Assembly: GCA_013285465.1 (NCBI GenBank)
Contig: CP053449.1
Coordinates: forward strand, 2,256,735 to 2,320,734
DNA length: 64,000 nucleotides
Source of the DNA: Pseudomonadota bacterium
GTDB lineage: Bacteria > Pseudomonadota > Alphaproteobacteria > Micavibrionales > CSBR16-224
Direction of reading: 5' to 3'
Both the position numbers and the translations under genes were made by a program. Position 1 is the first letter of the stretch, and each line of letters begins with the position of its first letter. The notes beneath the pieces are model-generated. The model ran no database searches, was not told the DNA's origin, and saw only the letters and a program-made list of their open reading frames with translations. Shown here in pieces: positions 55,442 to 62,483 of the stretch.

Positions 55442-56649
55442 ATTTCGACAGGGTCTCCCGTTTTAATCTCCGCTGTCTCTTCCGGCACAACCGCCCAGCA
55501 ATCCGCCGTCAGAAACGGGTGAACCATAAAAGATTGCTGCCCATCGGCAAAAGAGACCCGCAAACGGCTTCCGTCATCAATATGTTGCACCGCTTTCAAA
55601 AACATGGATAAGCCGGTTTTTTTCTGAAAACCGGTTGCGGCAATCGCCGTGACCGGTTCTTCAGCCTGCTGACCGCGCATCGCCCGCAATGCGGCGGCAA
55701 CAAAGAAACGCAACCCCACAGCCGTCGCGGCCGGATTGCCGGGCAGACCGAAATACAGACAGCCGTTTGGCAGGCGGGCAAACAGATTGGGCTTACCGGG
55801 TTTCATCTTCACTTTATGAAATAGAATCTCCGCACCGGCTTTTTCCAGACCTGCCCGCACAAAATCAAATTCTCCGGCAGACACCGCACCGCTGGAAACG
55901 ATCATATCCAAATCCTGCGCCATCAGCTCTTCAAGAGCTTCAACAAACGCCGCTTCTTCATCGGGAATGGTTCTGCAAAGAACACATTCAGCGCCAAGCC
56001 TTTCCAAAACCGCCGCACCGTAAGGACCGTTTGTATTGTAAATCTGTCCTGCCGCCAGCGGTTGTGAGAGATCATCAATCAATTCTTTTCCCGTTGCCAG
56101 AAAGGCGGCGCGCGGTTTGCGAAAAACGCTGACCTGCCCGATCCCCAGACTGGCCAAAGGCAGAATATGCGCGACAGAAAGAGACTGCCCTTTTGTCAGC
56201 ACGTTATCTCCGACCTGAAAATCTTCACCCGCCATACGTATATGCGCATGCTGCTGCGGACAGGATTTAAAAACGGCAGCACCGTCCCGCATCTCCGTCA
56301 GCTCCACAGGGACGACCGCATCCGCACCGTGCGGAACAGGCGCCCCCGTCATAATACGCACACATGTGCCCCGTTCAACCTGCGATACCGCAACAGAATC
56401 GCCAGCGGCAATCATTGCCGCGACCGGCAGCACAGCCATATTGTTTTCATTTGCTTCCGCAAGATCGGCGCGAATAACGGCAAAACCGTCCATCGCCGCA
56501 TTATCAAAAGGCTGGATCGCAAGAGGTGCCTGCACATTTTCCGCAGCGACATATCCCGCCATAGCGGAAAGCGCCACTGTCTTTTGCGTCATAACATGTG
56601 CCTGTGCCGCTTCCGCGACGATCTTCTTTGCCTCGTGATACGAAATCAT
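55423..56649 (-). CDS. moeA: molybdopterin molybdotransferase MoeA
   Basis: 408 residues. Motifs: PFDNAAMDGFAV at about 43-54, RIMTGAPVPHGADAVVPVE, the MPT-binding SSGAVSAGEFDFV, and FGLPGNPAATAVGLRFFV. It inserts molybdate into adenylated molybdopterin, after the MogA-like half of MoaCB. Its 3' end overlaps the preceding regulator gene by 19 bp. It diverges from ubiT, with an FNR-type box between. Confidence 0.94.
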   Translation of the reverse strand: MISYHEAKKIVAEAAQAHVMTQKTVALSAMAGYVAAENVQAPLAIQPFDNAAMDGFAVIRADLAEANENNMAVLPVAAMIAAGDSVAVSQVERGTCVRIMTGAPVPHGADAVVPVELTEMRDGAAVFKSCPQQHAHIRMAGEDFQVGDNVLTKGQSLSVAHILPLASLGIGQVSVFRKPRAAFLATGKELIDDLSQPLAAGQIYNTNGPYGAAVLERLGAECVLCRTIPDEEAAFVEALEELMAQDLDMIVSSGAVSAGEFDFVRAGLEKAGAEILFHKVKMKPGKPNLFARLPNGCLYFGLPGNPAATAVGLRFFVAAALRAMRGQQAEEPVTAIAATGFQKKTGLSMFLKAVQHIDDGSRLRVSFADGQQSFMVHPFLTADCWAVVPEETAEIKTGDPVEIYPLFP

Positions 56650-56698
56650 TTATGTGATCCTTTCCTCTCCATCTGACGCTGAAAATATTGCACGGAAA

Positions 56699-56741
56699 TT
56701 GACTTAAATCAAATCTCTTACAGCTGCGGCGGATTTATACT
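56699..56741 (+). promoter_or_regulatory. FNR-type promoter of ubiTUV
   Basis: TTGAC-TTAA-ATCAA (56699-56712, one base off consensus) is followed by TATACT at 56736-56741. With a start near 56748 the box centre sits at about -42, the class II FNR activator position. It lies 55 bp before ubiT; on the other side moeA has no good -10. Confidence 0.72.
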
Positions 56742-56765
56742 GCGCTGGCAAGATACAGCTAAGAA

Positions 56766-57296
56766 ATGGCCGGTTTAAAAATGATGCAGAGCATAATGCT
56801 GAAAAATTTGCCCCGTTTATTGCTGCGCCCCGCACCGGCGCTGCTTTACCGTCCCGTTTTAAACCGGATTGTGAAAAGAATTATCCGTCTTCACCCCGGT
56901 ATTTTTGAACGTCTGGGCGATAACTGCCGCAAGACGATCCTGATTAACCCGACCAATCTGCCCGTCGTCTTCCTTATAAAGCCCGATCCTGAAAGACCTC
57001 TGGTGCGGGCATATAAAAATACCAATCATCTGCATTTCGATGCCTCCATCACCGGCAGCCTTTTAACGCTGCTGCGTATGGTTGACGGACGGCTTGACGG
57101 CGATGCCGTGTTTTTTACCCGTGATCTGATGATAGACGGCGATACGGAAGCCGTTGTTTCGCTGCGCAACGCACTTGATGATGTCGATGGCAGTATTGCC
57201 GATGATATTGCGGCAAGTTTCGGCTTTGCCGGTCAGGCCGCTTTGAACCTGATGCGCCGCATTGATCTTAAACAAAGGGAACGCACCGCAGGATGA
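56766..57296 (+). CDS. ubiT: anaerobic ubiquinone biosynthesis SCP2-domain protein UbiT
   Basis: 176 residues of the UbiT type: basic, hydrophobic N-terminus (LPRLLLRPAPALLYRPVLNRIV) followed by an SCP2 lipid-binding domain (FDASITGSLLTLLRMVDGRLDGDAVFFTRDLMIDGDTEAVVSLRNAL). It works with UbiU-UbiV to make ubiquinone without oxygen and may carry quinone precursors. The stop overlaps the ubiU start by 4 bp. An FNR-type promoter lies just upstream. Confidence 0.9.
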   Translation: MAGLKMMQSIMLKNLPRLLLRPAPALLYRPVLNRIVKRIIRLHPGIFERLGDNCRKTILINPTNLPVVFLIKPDPERPLVRAYKNTNHLHFDASITGSLLTLLRMVDGRLDGDAVFFTRDLMIDGDTEAVVSLRNALDDVDGSIADDIAASFGFAGQAALNLMRRIDLKQRERTAG

Positions 57297-58303
57297 TGAA
57301 CCATAGCAGCATTCCCGAACTTATCTGTCCGGCAGGAACGCCTGCCGCCTTAAGAACGGCGGTAGACGCGGGAGCCGATGCGGTCTATTGCGGTTTCCGC
57401 AATGCCACCAATGCCCGGAACTTTCCCGGGCTAAACTTCACTGCCGAAGAGATGGCCGAAGGCGCCCTCTATGCCCACACCCATGACGCCAAAATCCTGT
57501 TGGCCATCAACACTTTCCCCCCTGCCGGACAGACCGATTTATGGAAGCAGGCGGTTAAGGACGGCGTAAATGCCGGTGTGGATGCCTTTATCGTTGCAGA
57601 TATCGGTGTCGCCGCCCATATCGCACAGCATTATCCTGACAAAAGATTACATCTATCCGTTCAGGCCGGCGCATCCTCCCCCGAAGCGATTTCTTATTAC
57701 TGCCGCGAATTCAACGTCAAACGCGTTGTATTGCCGCGTATTTTGACGGTGCAGGAGATCAAAGACATACATGAACAAATTCCCTGCGAAATCGAGGCCT
57801 TTGTTTTCGGAAATATCGGCATGATGGCCGAGGGGCGCTGCAGTCTGACAAATTATGCGACCGGCGTTTCCACCAATATGGACGGCGTCTGTTCCCCCGC
57901 CTCCGAAGTGCGGTATGAACATGATAAAGACCGCAATCTGTCATCAAAGCTTGGCGAATTTACTATCGACTGCTTTTCTTGCAATGAAAATGCCGGATAT
58001 CCGACAATCTGCAAAGGGCGCTACACAAGCGATCTGCGCGAAGAGGGGTATTATGCGTTTGAAGAACCCGTCAGTCTGAACCTCTCCGGTCTACTGCCCG
58101 ATCTTATTGCCGCCGGTGTGACTGCCTTGAAAATCGAAGGGCGGCAACGCAGCCGCGCCTATGTCCGTGAAGTCGTTTCCGCCTATCGCCGCGCCGTCGA
58201 TGCGATTGCGCAGGGGCAGCCTCCGGAACTGGATACGCTGCTGGCATTAACGGAGGGACATAAAGAAACGCAAGGTGCCTTTAAAACCAAGGCATGGAGA
58301 TAG
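57293..58303 (+). CDS. ubiU: U32-family ubiquinone hydroxylation protein UbiU
   Basis: 336 residues. Family U32: ELICPAGTPAALRTAVDAGADAVYCG, LSVQAGASS, GRCSLTNYATG, CSPASEVRY, ENAGYPTICKGRY and LKIEGRQRS. UbiU and UbiV form a dimer with a 4Fe-4S cluster each and hydroxylate ubiquinone precursors anaerobically. I see Cys183, Cys200 and Cys240 matching three cluster cysteines of E. coli UbiU, but the position of the first (seven residues before 183) is Gly176. Two extra cysteines lie at 227 and 230 in DCFSCNENAGYP. Overlaps ubiT by 4 bp. Confidence 0.9.
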   Translation: MMNHSSIPELICPAGTPAALRTAVDAGADAVYCGFRNATNARNFPGLNFTAEEMAEGALYAHTHDAKILLAINTFPPAGQTDLWKQAVKDGVNAGVDAFIVADIGVAAHIAQHYPDKRLHLSVQAGASSPEAISYYCREFNVKRVVLPRILTVQEIKDIHEQIPCEIEAFVFGNIGMMAEGRCSLTNYATGVSTNMDGVCSPASEVRYEHDKDRNLSSKLGEFTIDCFSCNENAGYPTICKGRYTSDLREEGYYAFEEPVSLNLSGLLPDLIAAGVTALKIEGRQRSRAYVREVVSAYRRAVDAIAQGQPPELDTLLALTEGHKETQGAFKTKAWR

Positions 58304-58305
58304 TC

Positions 58306-59244
58306 ATGGCCGCACAGACCCCGCCAAAACTAACAATAGGCCCCATCCTGTTCCACTGGCCTGCGGAAAAAAAGCGCGCATTTTACAGCCGCATTGCCGC
58401 AGAAAAATCCGTTGATACCGTCTATATCGGCGAAACAATTTGCGGTAAACGCACGCCGTTTTTTGAAAAACATTATGAAGACGTCACGACAGAGCTGCAA
58501 AAAGCCGGAAAAATCGTTGTTTTTTCAACCCTGTCAGAGGTTATGATTCCGCGCGACCGTGCCCTGGTCAAACGCGCCTGCAAAACAAAACATATCGAGG
58601 TCGAGGCAAATGACGCATCGGCATTGCTGCCGCTTTCGGGGCAGCCGCACCGTATCGGTTCACTGATGAATGTCTATAGTGAAGATACGATGCGCTTCCT
58701 CGCGGAGAAAGGCGCGCATCATTTCTGTCTGGCACCGGAAATTCCGGCAGCAGCGGTTGAAACACTGGCCAAGACGGGACAATCATTAAAAGCCGGTGTG
58801 GAAGTGCAGGTTTTCGGCCGCATGTCGCTTGCACTATCCGCACGCTGTTACCATGCGCGGGCGCATGGCTGTGTCAAAGCCAATTGCCAATTTATCTGCG
58901 AAAAAGACGCAGACGGTATGGATATCCGTACCTTAACCGGACGGCCTTTTCTATCCATCAACGGTATCCAGACGCTGTCTTTCAGCTACCTGAATTTGAT
59001 AAATGAACTGGATATGCTTGCGGAAATGGGCATCACACATCTCCGTATCTCGCCGCATACATGCGACATGTCAAAAACAATTCGCGCCTTTGCCGATGTT
59101 CTGGACAAGCGCATCACCGCCCGTGAAGGACAATCACGTCTGGAACAGTTGCAGATTCAGGCTCCTTTCAGTAACGGTTTTTTCTACAAAAAACCGGGCC
59201 ATCAATGGAGGGAAGATGAGAAAATCTCTGCCACCGCCGGATAA
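58306..59244 (+). CDS. ubiV: U32-family ubiquinone hydroxylation protein UbiV
   Basis: 312 residues from ATG 58306, 2 bp after the ubiU stop, with GGAG just upstream; an in-frame ATG at 58294 is possible. Contains TVYIGETICGKRTPFF (Cys46), EVEANDASALLPLSG, then ARCYHARAHGCVKANCQFIC whose cysteines have the C-x12-C-x3-C spacing of UbiV. It partners UbiU in oxygen-independent ubiquinone synthesis, needed for NarGHI to accept electrons from the quinol pool. Confidence 0.92.
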   Translation: MAAQTPPKLTIGPILFHWPAEKKRAFYSRIAAEKSVDTVYIGETICGKRTPFFEKHYEDVTTELQKAGKIVVFSTLSEVMIPRDRALVKRACKTKHIEVEANDASALLPLSGQPHRIGSLMNVYSEDTMRFLAEKGAHHFCLAPEIPAAAVETLAKTGQSLKAGVEVQVFGRMSLALSARCYHARAHGCVKANCQFICEKDADGMDIRTLTGRPFLSINGIQTLSFSYLNLINELDMLAEMGITHLRISPHTCDMSKTIRAFADVLDKRITAREGQSRLEQLQIQAPFSNGFFYKKPGHQWREDEKISATAG

Positions 59245-60376
59245 AAAACGTCTGGACGCATTACTGAAGCGTACAAAAGATGAAGCCACGCATATGCTAG
59301 GCTACCCATCAACGCACCTACTTGATTTTTCACCGCTGCTACCCTTTATGGATACTTCGTTCAACAATATCGGCGACCCTTTCGCGCCGAGTTCCTACAG
59401 GATTAACACGCATGATCTTGAACGCGAAGTCATCGCATGGTTCAAAACCATCCTGCATGCACCGGAGGATGGCGTCTGGGGTTATGTCACAAGCGGCGGC
59501 ACCGAAGGCAATATGTACGGCATGTATCTGGCGCGTGAATTCCTGCCCGGCGGTATTGTCTATTATTCGGAAGATACCCATTACAGCATCGCAAAAATTT
59601 TACGTCTGGTCGGCGCGCGCAGCATCATGATCAAAAGCCAACCCAACGGTGAAATGGATTATGATGATCTGGCCGCAACACTGTCAATTCACCGCGACTC
59701 TCCCCCGATCATCTTTGCTAATATCGGCACGACCATGCGCGGCGCGATTGATAATCTTGAGAGCATCAAAACCATTCTGAAAGAACGGGCCATACACCGT
59801 TATTATATTCATGCCGATGCCGCATTATCAGGTATGATACTTCCATTTACGGACAACCCGCAGCCTTTCGATTTCGATGCCGGCATAGATTCCATCGCCA
59901 TCAGCGGCCACAAAATGCCGGGATCCCCCATGCCTTGCGGTGTGGTTCTGGCGCGCCGCAGCCATACCGAACGCATCGCCCGCGCCATTGAATATATCGG
60001 TACAAATGATATGACGATTGCCGGATCGCGTAGCGGCATCGCACCGCTTTATTTATGGTATGTGATCCAAACGCTCGGTATTGAGGGTTTCCACGACATT
60101 ATTGCGCAATGTCAGGAAATAGCCGCTTACACAATTACGGCTTTCGCCCGTTACGGCATTAAAGCATGGCGTCACGATAATTCCCTGACCATTGTTTTCC
60201 CGCGCCGGAATGAGGATGTTTTAAAAAAATGGCAAATCGCAACACAGGGAAAAGATGCACATCTGATCTGCATGCCCCATGTTACAAAACTGCATATCGA
60301 CAACTTCCTGCAGGAATGGACAGCCGCATTCCGCAATGCCGAACAAAGAACTGTAAAACAGGCTCATTCCGAATAA
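59216..60376 (+). CDS. PLP-dependent decarboxylase, histidine/serine decarboxylase-like
   Basis: 386 residues from ATG 59216, preceded by GGAGG (59207-59211); it overlaps the end of ubiV by 29 bp. Group II PLP decarboxylase: GVWGYVTSGGTEGNMYGMYLARE, SEDTHYSIAKILRLVGARS, HADAALSG (aspartate for the PLP ring nitrogen) and the PLP lysine in ISGHKMPGSPMPCGVVLARR. This is the block seen in bacterial histidine decarboxylases and plant serine decarboxylases; the size also fits (378 in Morganella). Substrate is not certain. Coupling to ubiUV translation is unusual. Confidence 0.85.
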   Translation: MRKSLPPPDKKRLDALLKRTKDEATHMLGYPSTHLLDFSPLLPFMDTSFNNIGDPFAPSSYRINTHDLEREVIAWFKTILHAPEDGVWGYVTSGGTEGNMYGMYLAREFLPGGIVYYSEDTHYSIAKILRLVGARSIMIKSQPNGEMDYDDLAATLSIHRDSPPIIFANIGTTMRGAIDNLESIKTILKERAIHRYYIHADAALSGMILPFTDNPQPFDFDAGIDSIAISGHKMPGSPMPCGVVLARRSHTERIARAIEYIGTNDMTIAGSRSGIAPLYLWYVIQTLGIEGFHDIIAQCQEIAAYTITAFARYGIKAWRHDNSLTIVFPRRNEDVLKKWQIATQGKDAHLICMPHVTKLHIDNFLQEWTAAFRNAEQRTVKQAHSE

Positions 60377-60454
60377 GCATTCGCAGCAGCATATCTTTCA
60401 TGCAAATTTGCAAAGAGAACCTGCATTATTGCCTATACCTTTATGGATAGAACA

Positions 60455-60481
60455 GTGATATTATGTAATATATAACATCAC
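60455..60481. promoter_or_regulatory. 27-bp dyad upstream of the small membrane protein gene
   Basis: GTGATATTAT (60455-60464) and ATAACATCAC (60472-60481) are inverted with one mismatch over 10-bp arms and a 7-base centre. It ends just before the ribosome binding site of the gene at 60501, so it may be an operator for a repressor. The motif is not recognised. Confidence 0.5.
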
Positions 60482-60500
60482 AATATAAGGAGAAAAGAAA

Positions 60501-60842
60501 ATGAGTACAAAAACAGGCAGCAAATTTGCAAAAAAACTTCTGACAGCATTTCCCGCCGATATTGAAAACAGTAAAACAGTCAAAAATATGGTAAAAACAC
60601 TTTCTGCAGTTTTCCTTGCCGCCACCGTAGGAGCTTACACAGCTTTGGATACATCTGTGGAGCAGCAGGTTGAACCGCAACAAACAACCCATTCAATCAA
60701 CCATAAGACACTTACCGCCAGCTTGGGGATTGCAGGTATGTCAACCGTTGCGCTGGAACTGCTGTTACTCAATTTTGTCAGCCCGAACAGCACAACACGC
60801 CGGATGGTTCAAAAACAGGTGACGCCGCACATCAAGCACTGA
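60501..60842 (+). CDS. small two-helix membrane protein (113 aa)
   Basis: Begins with a strong site AAGGAGAAAAG before the ATG. The basic N-terminus has two hydrophobic helices at about 31-48 (TLSAVFLAATVGAYTALD) and 74-92 (LGIAGMSTVALELLLLNF), joined by a polar Gln/His-rich loop; both ends are basic. No family recognised. It lies inside the anaerobic island with a dyad before it and an FNR-type promoter after it. Confidence 0.7.
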   Translation: MSTKTGSKFAKKLLTAFPADIENSKTVKNMVKTLSAVFLAATVGAYTALDTSVEQQVEPQQTTHSINHKTLTASLGIAGMSTVALELLLLNFVSPNSTTRRMVQKQVTPHIKH

Positions 60843-60860
60843 CAAAATACGCGACTTTAT

Positions 60861-60903
60861 TTGATCTGGGTCAAGATCAATCCATATGAAGCTGTGATAT
60901 AAT
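60861..60903 (+). promoter_or_regulatory. class II FNR-type promoter of a candidate small RNA
   Basis: TTGAT-CTGG-GTCAA (60861-60874) with perfect -10 TATAAT (60898-60903). The expected start, A60910, places the box centre at about -42. Confidence 0.75.
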
Positions 60904-60909
60904 TTGATT

Positions 60910-61024
60910 ATAGAGTGGTTTCTTGAAAAACAGGCTCTAAATATCGTGTATAACCTACGTCTCCTTTAATGACGACATAGTTTTCAGCCCCCGTATCTGT
61001 GCTTCGGGGGCTGAAGCTTGTTTT
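60910..61024 (+). ncRNA. candidate FNR-activated small regulatory RNA
   Basis: About 115 nt with no meaningful reading frame; the longest starts end after a few codons. It begins with a stem-loop (UAGAG/CUCUA with inner GUUU/AAAC, 60911-60939). A single-stranded stretch follows with UCUCCUUU (60960-60967), the exact complement of the Shine-Dalgarno form AAAGGAGA, and it ends in a strong terminator hairpin. Promoter, anti-SD segment and terminator together are the layout of trans-acting sRNAs such as E. coli FnrS. Not a member of any family I recognise. Confidence 0.6.
60983..61024 (+). terminator. intrinsic terminator of the candidate sRNA
   Basis: A perfect 11-bp stem TTCAGCCCCCG/CGGGGGCTGAA (60983-60993 with 61005-61015), an 11-base loop and GCTTGTTTT. 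It may also act on the convergent porin gene, which ends at 61042, but the minus strand has no T tract there. Confidence 0.78.
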
Positions 61025-61041
61025 ACGGGTAAAAACATCTT

Positions 61042-62283
61042 TTAAAATTTTGTCCCGATTGTCAGCCAGATTTTTTGCGTATCCGCAAATAATCCTTTGG
61101 CATGATAGTCCGAAAATTTAAGGCCGAGTGAATATTTCTTCAGACCCATGCCTTCAGGAAGGTCGAAATCACGGGTGATTTGCGCATCCCATTCGCTGCC
61201 GTAAAAACCGCTGCCGCTTTCCGGACCGAAGCGGTGGAGATGGAAATCAATTTTCGTTCCCGCAAAAGCTTTGCCTTTTTCCCCGATTTTATAAGAGATT
61301 TTTCCGTAAAAATCCTCCAGCCCCATAACCGGCGTTGCCAGAAACTTATCGGCCCAACCGTTATGGGCATGCAGCGTCGCCAAAGGCGTTTGCAATGCGT
61401 TCACACCGTTTCCGCCAAGCGACTCGAAACCGGCCTTCACCGAAAGCCCGCCCTGTTTTACACCCAGCGCGGCATGGTAATAATCCTCGCGGTAATTTGC
61501 CGGATTGCGACCGTAATCACTCTGTGTTGCCGCCTCCGCCTCGTAAAATAATGTGAAATCGTGCTTTTGTAACGGAATATCCCCCGTCAACCTCAACCCG
61601 TATGTCTTTGATGCCAGACCCGGCAGCCTGTCCATATCAATCAGATAGCCGTAAGCCGTCGCTTTCAGCCATGCGGCATGGTTATAGGAGATTTGTCCCA
61701 GATGCGTTTTGCTTCCGCTCTCCCCCAAAGGATTATGACGGCTGAAAATACGGTGAACGCGGTCAATATAGCTGTAAAAAACAGTCGTTTTCGGCAAAGC
61801 ACTGTTTTGCAGGACAACGGAATCGAAAACCTGATCATTCTGACGCCAGCCGACCGCCCCGACAAAGCGCTGGTTATCAAGATTAATGCGTTGACGCCCG
61901 ATCTTCGCGGAACTGTCCGGCACGCCTTTATAAGACAGCCACAGCTCATTTAAGTTAAAAATCGTCGGATCGGCGATAACCGGATAGCTGCCTTTTCCGT
62001 TCACCATGTCGTTATGACGGCGCGTGCCGATATTCTCGACCCATTCAAGCTCCGCACTGCCTTGAAAATTCTGATATTCCGCCGTCGTATAACCCAGTTT
62101 TGTGCGTATTGTCGACGCACCGGAATCTTTGACAAAGGCATCATCATCCACATGTTCGTAACGGTAGCGGATATCCCCGTATAATTTTCCGTCTTTCAGA
62201 ATCTCTGCGGGAGATGCCTGAGCTGATAACGGGAAAGTCAAACCGGCCAGTACCATTGCAATGGTTGTTATATTTTTTTTCAC
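61042..62283 (-). CDS. outer-membrane beta-barrel porin, alginate-export family
   Basis: 413 residues from GTG 62283, chosen because GGAGGG lies 8-9 bases before it and it begins directly at a signal peptide (KKNITTIAMVLAGLTFPLSAQA); an ATG-like start further upstream adds 10 residues. The barrel shows alternating strands: GDIRYRYEHVDDDAF, TIRTKLGYTTAEY, LNELWLSYKG, AKIGRQRINLDNQRFVGAVGWRQND. These are marks of the alginate_exp domain. The C-terminus ends in Phe (LTIGTKF). Such porins appear in many denitrifiers; the solute is unknown. Confidence 0.85.
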   Translation of the reverse strand: MKKNITTIAMVLAGLTFPLSAQASPAEILKDGKLYGDIRYRYEHVDDDAFVKDSGASTIRTKLGYTTAEYQNFQGSAELEWVENIGTRRHNDMVNGKGSYPVIADPTIFNLNELWLSYKGVPDSSAKIGRQRINLDNQRFVGAVGWRQNDQVFDSVVLQNSALPKTTVFYSYIDRVHRIFSRHNPLGESGSKTHLGQISYNHAAWLKATAYGYLIDMDRLPGLASKTYGLRLTGDIPLQKHDFTLFYEAEAATQSDYGRNPANYREDYYHAALGVKQGGLSVKAGFESLGGNGVNALQTPLATLHAHNGWADKFLATPVMGLEDFYGKISYKIGEKGKAFAGTKIDFHLHRFGPESGSGFYGSEWDAQITRDFDLPEGMGLKKYSLGLKFSDYHAKGLFADTQKIWLTIGTKF

Positions 62284-62357
62284 AGTGCAGTCCCTCCATG
62301 TTTTCTGCGTCATAACAGAAGTTTCAGCACATCCTGCCCTTTCAGACGATTCTGTCC

Positions 62358-62371
62358 TTGACCTTGATCAA
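62358..62371. promoter_or_regulatory. FNR-type box between the porin and nrdD
   Basis: TTGAC-CTTG-ATCAA, one base off consensus. Its centre lies at about -40 to a predicted nrdD start near 62404, with TATAGG (62392-62397) as -10. It is 75 bp from the porin start, where no good -10 is seen. Confidence 0.65.
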
Positions 62372-62483
62372 GCCCGCAACACGCTATCTTGTATAGGCTG
62401 GATGCAGAAGACACCATATCTGGTAGATCATTCATAACACTCATAAAAACAACACAAAGATTCGACGTATAGGAGAAACAGCC

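Noticed and set aside
56671-56712. FNR control of moeA from the box at 56699
   Set aside because: No acceptable -10 hexamer at the needed distance on the minus strand; the ubiT side fits much better.
62323-62371. FNR control of the porin from the box at 62358
   Set aside because: No -10 candidate at the expected distance towards the porin; the nrdD side has TATAGG at suitable spacing. Repression or a different spacing cannot be excluded.
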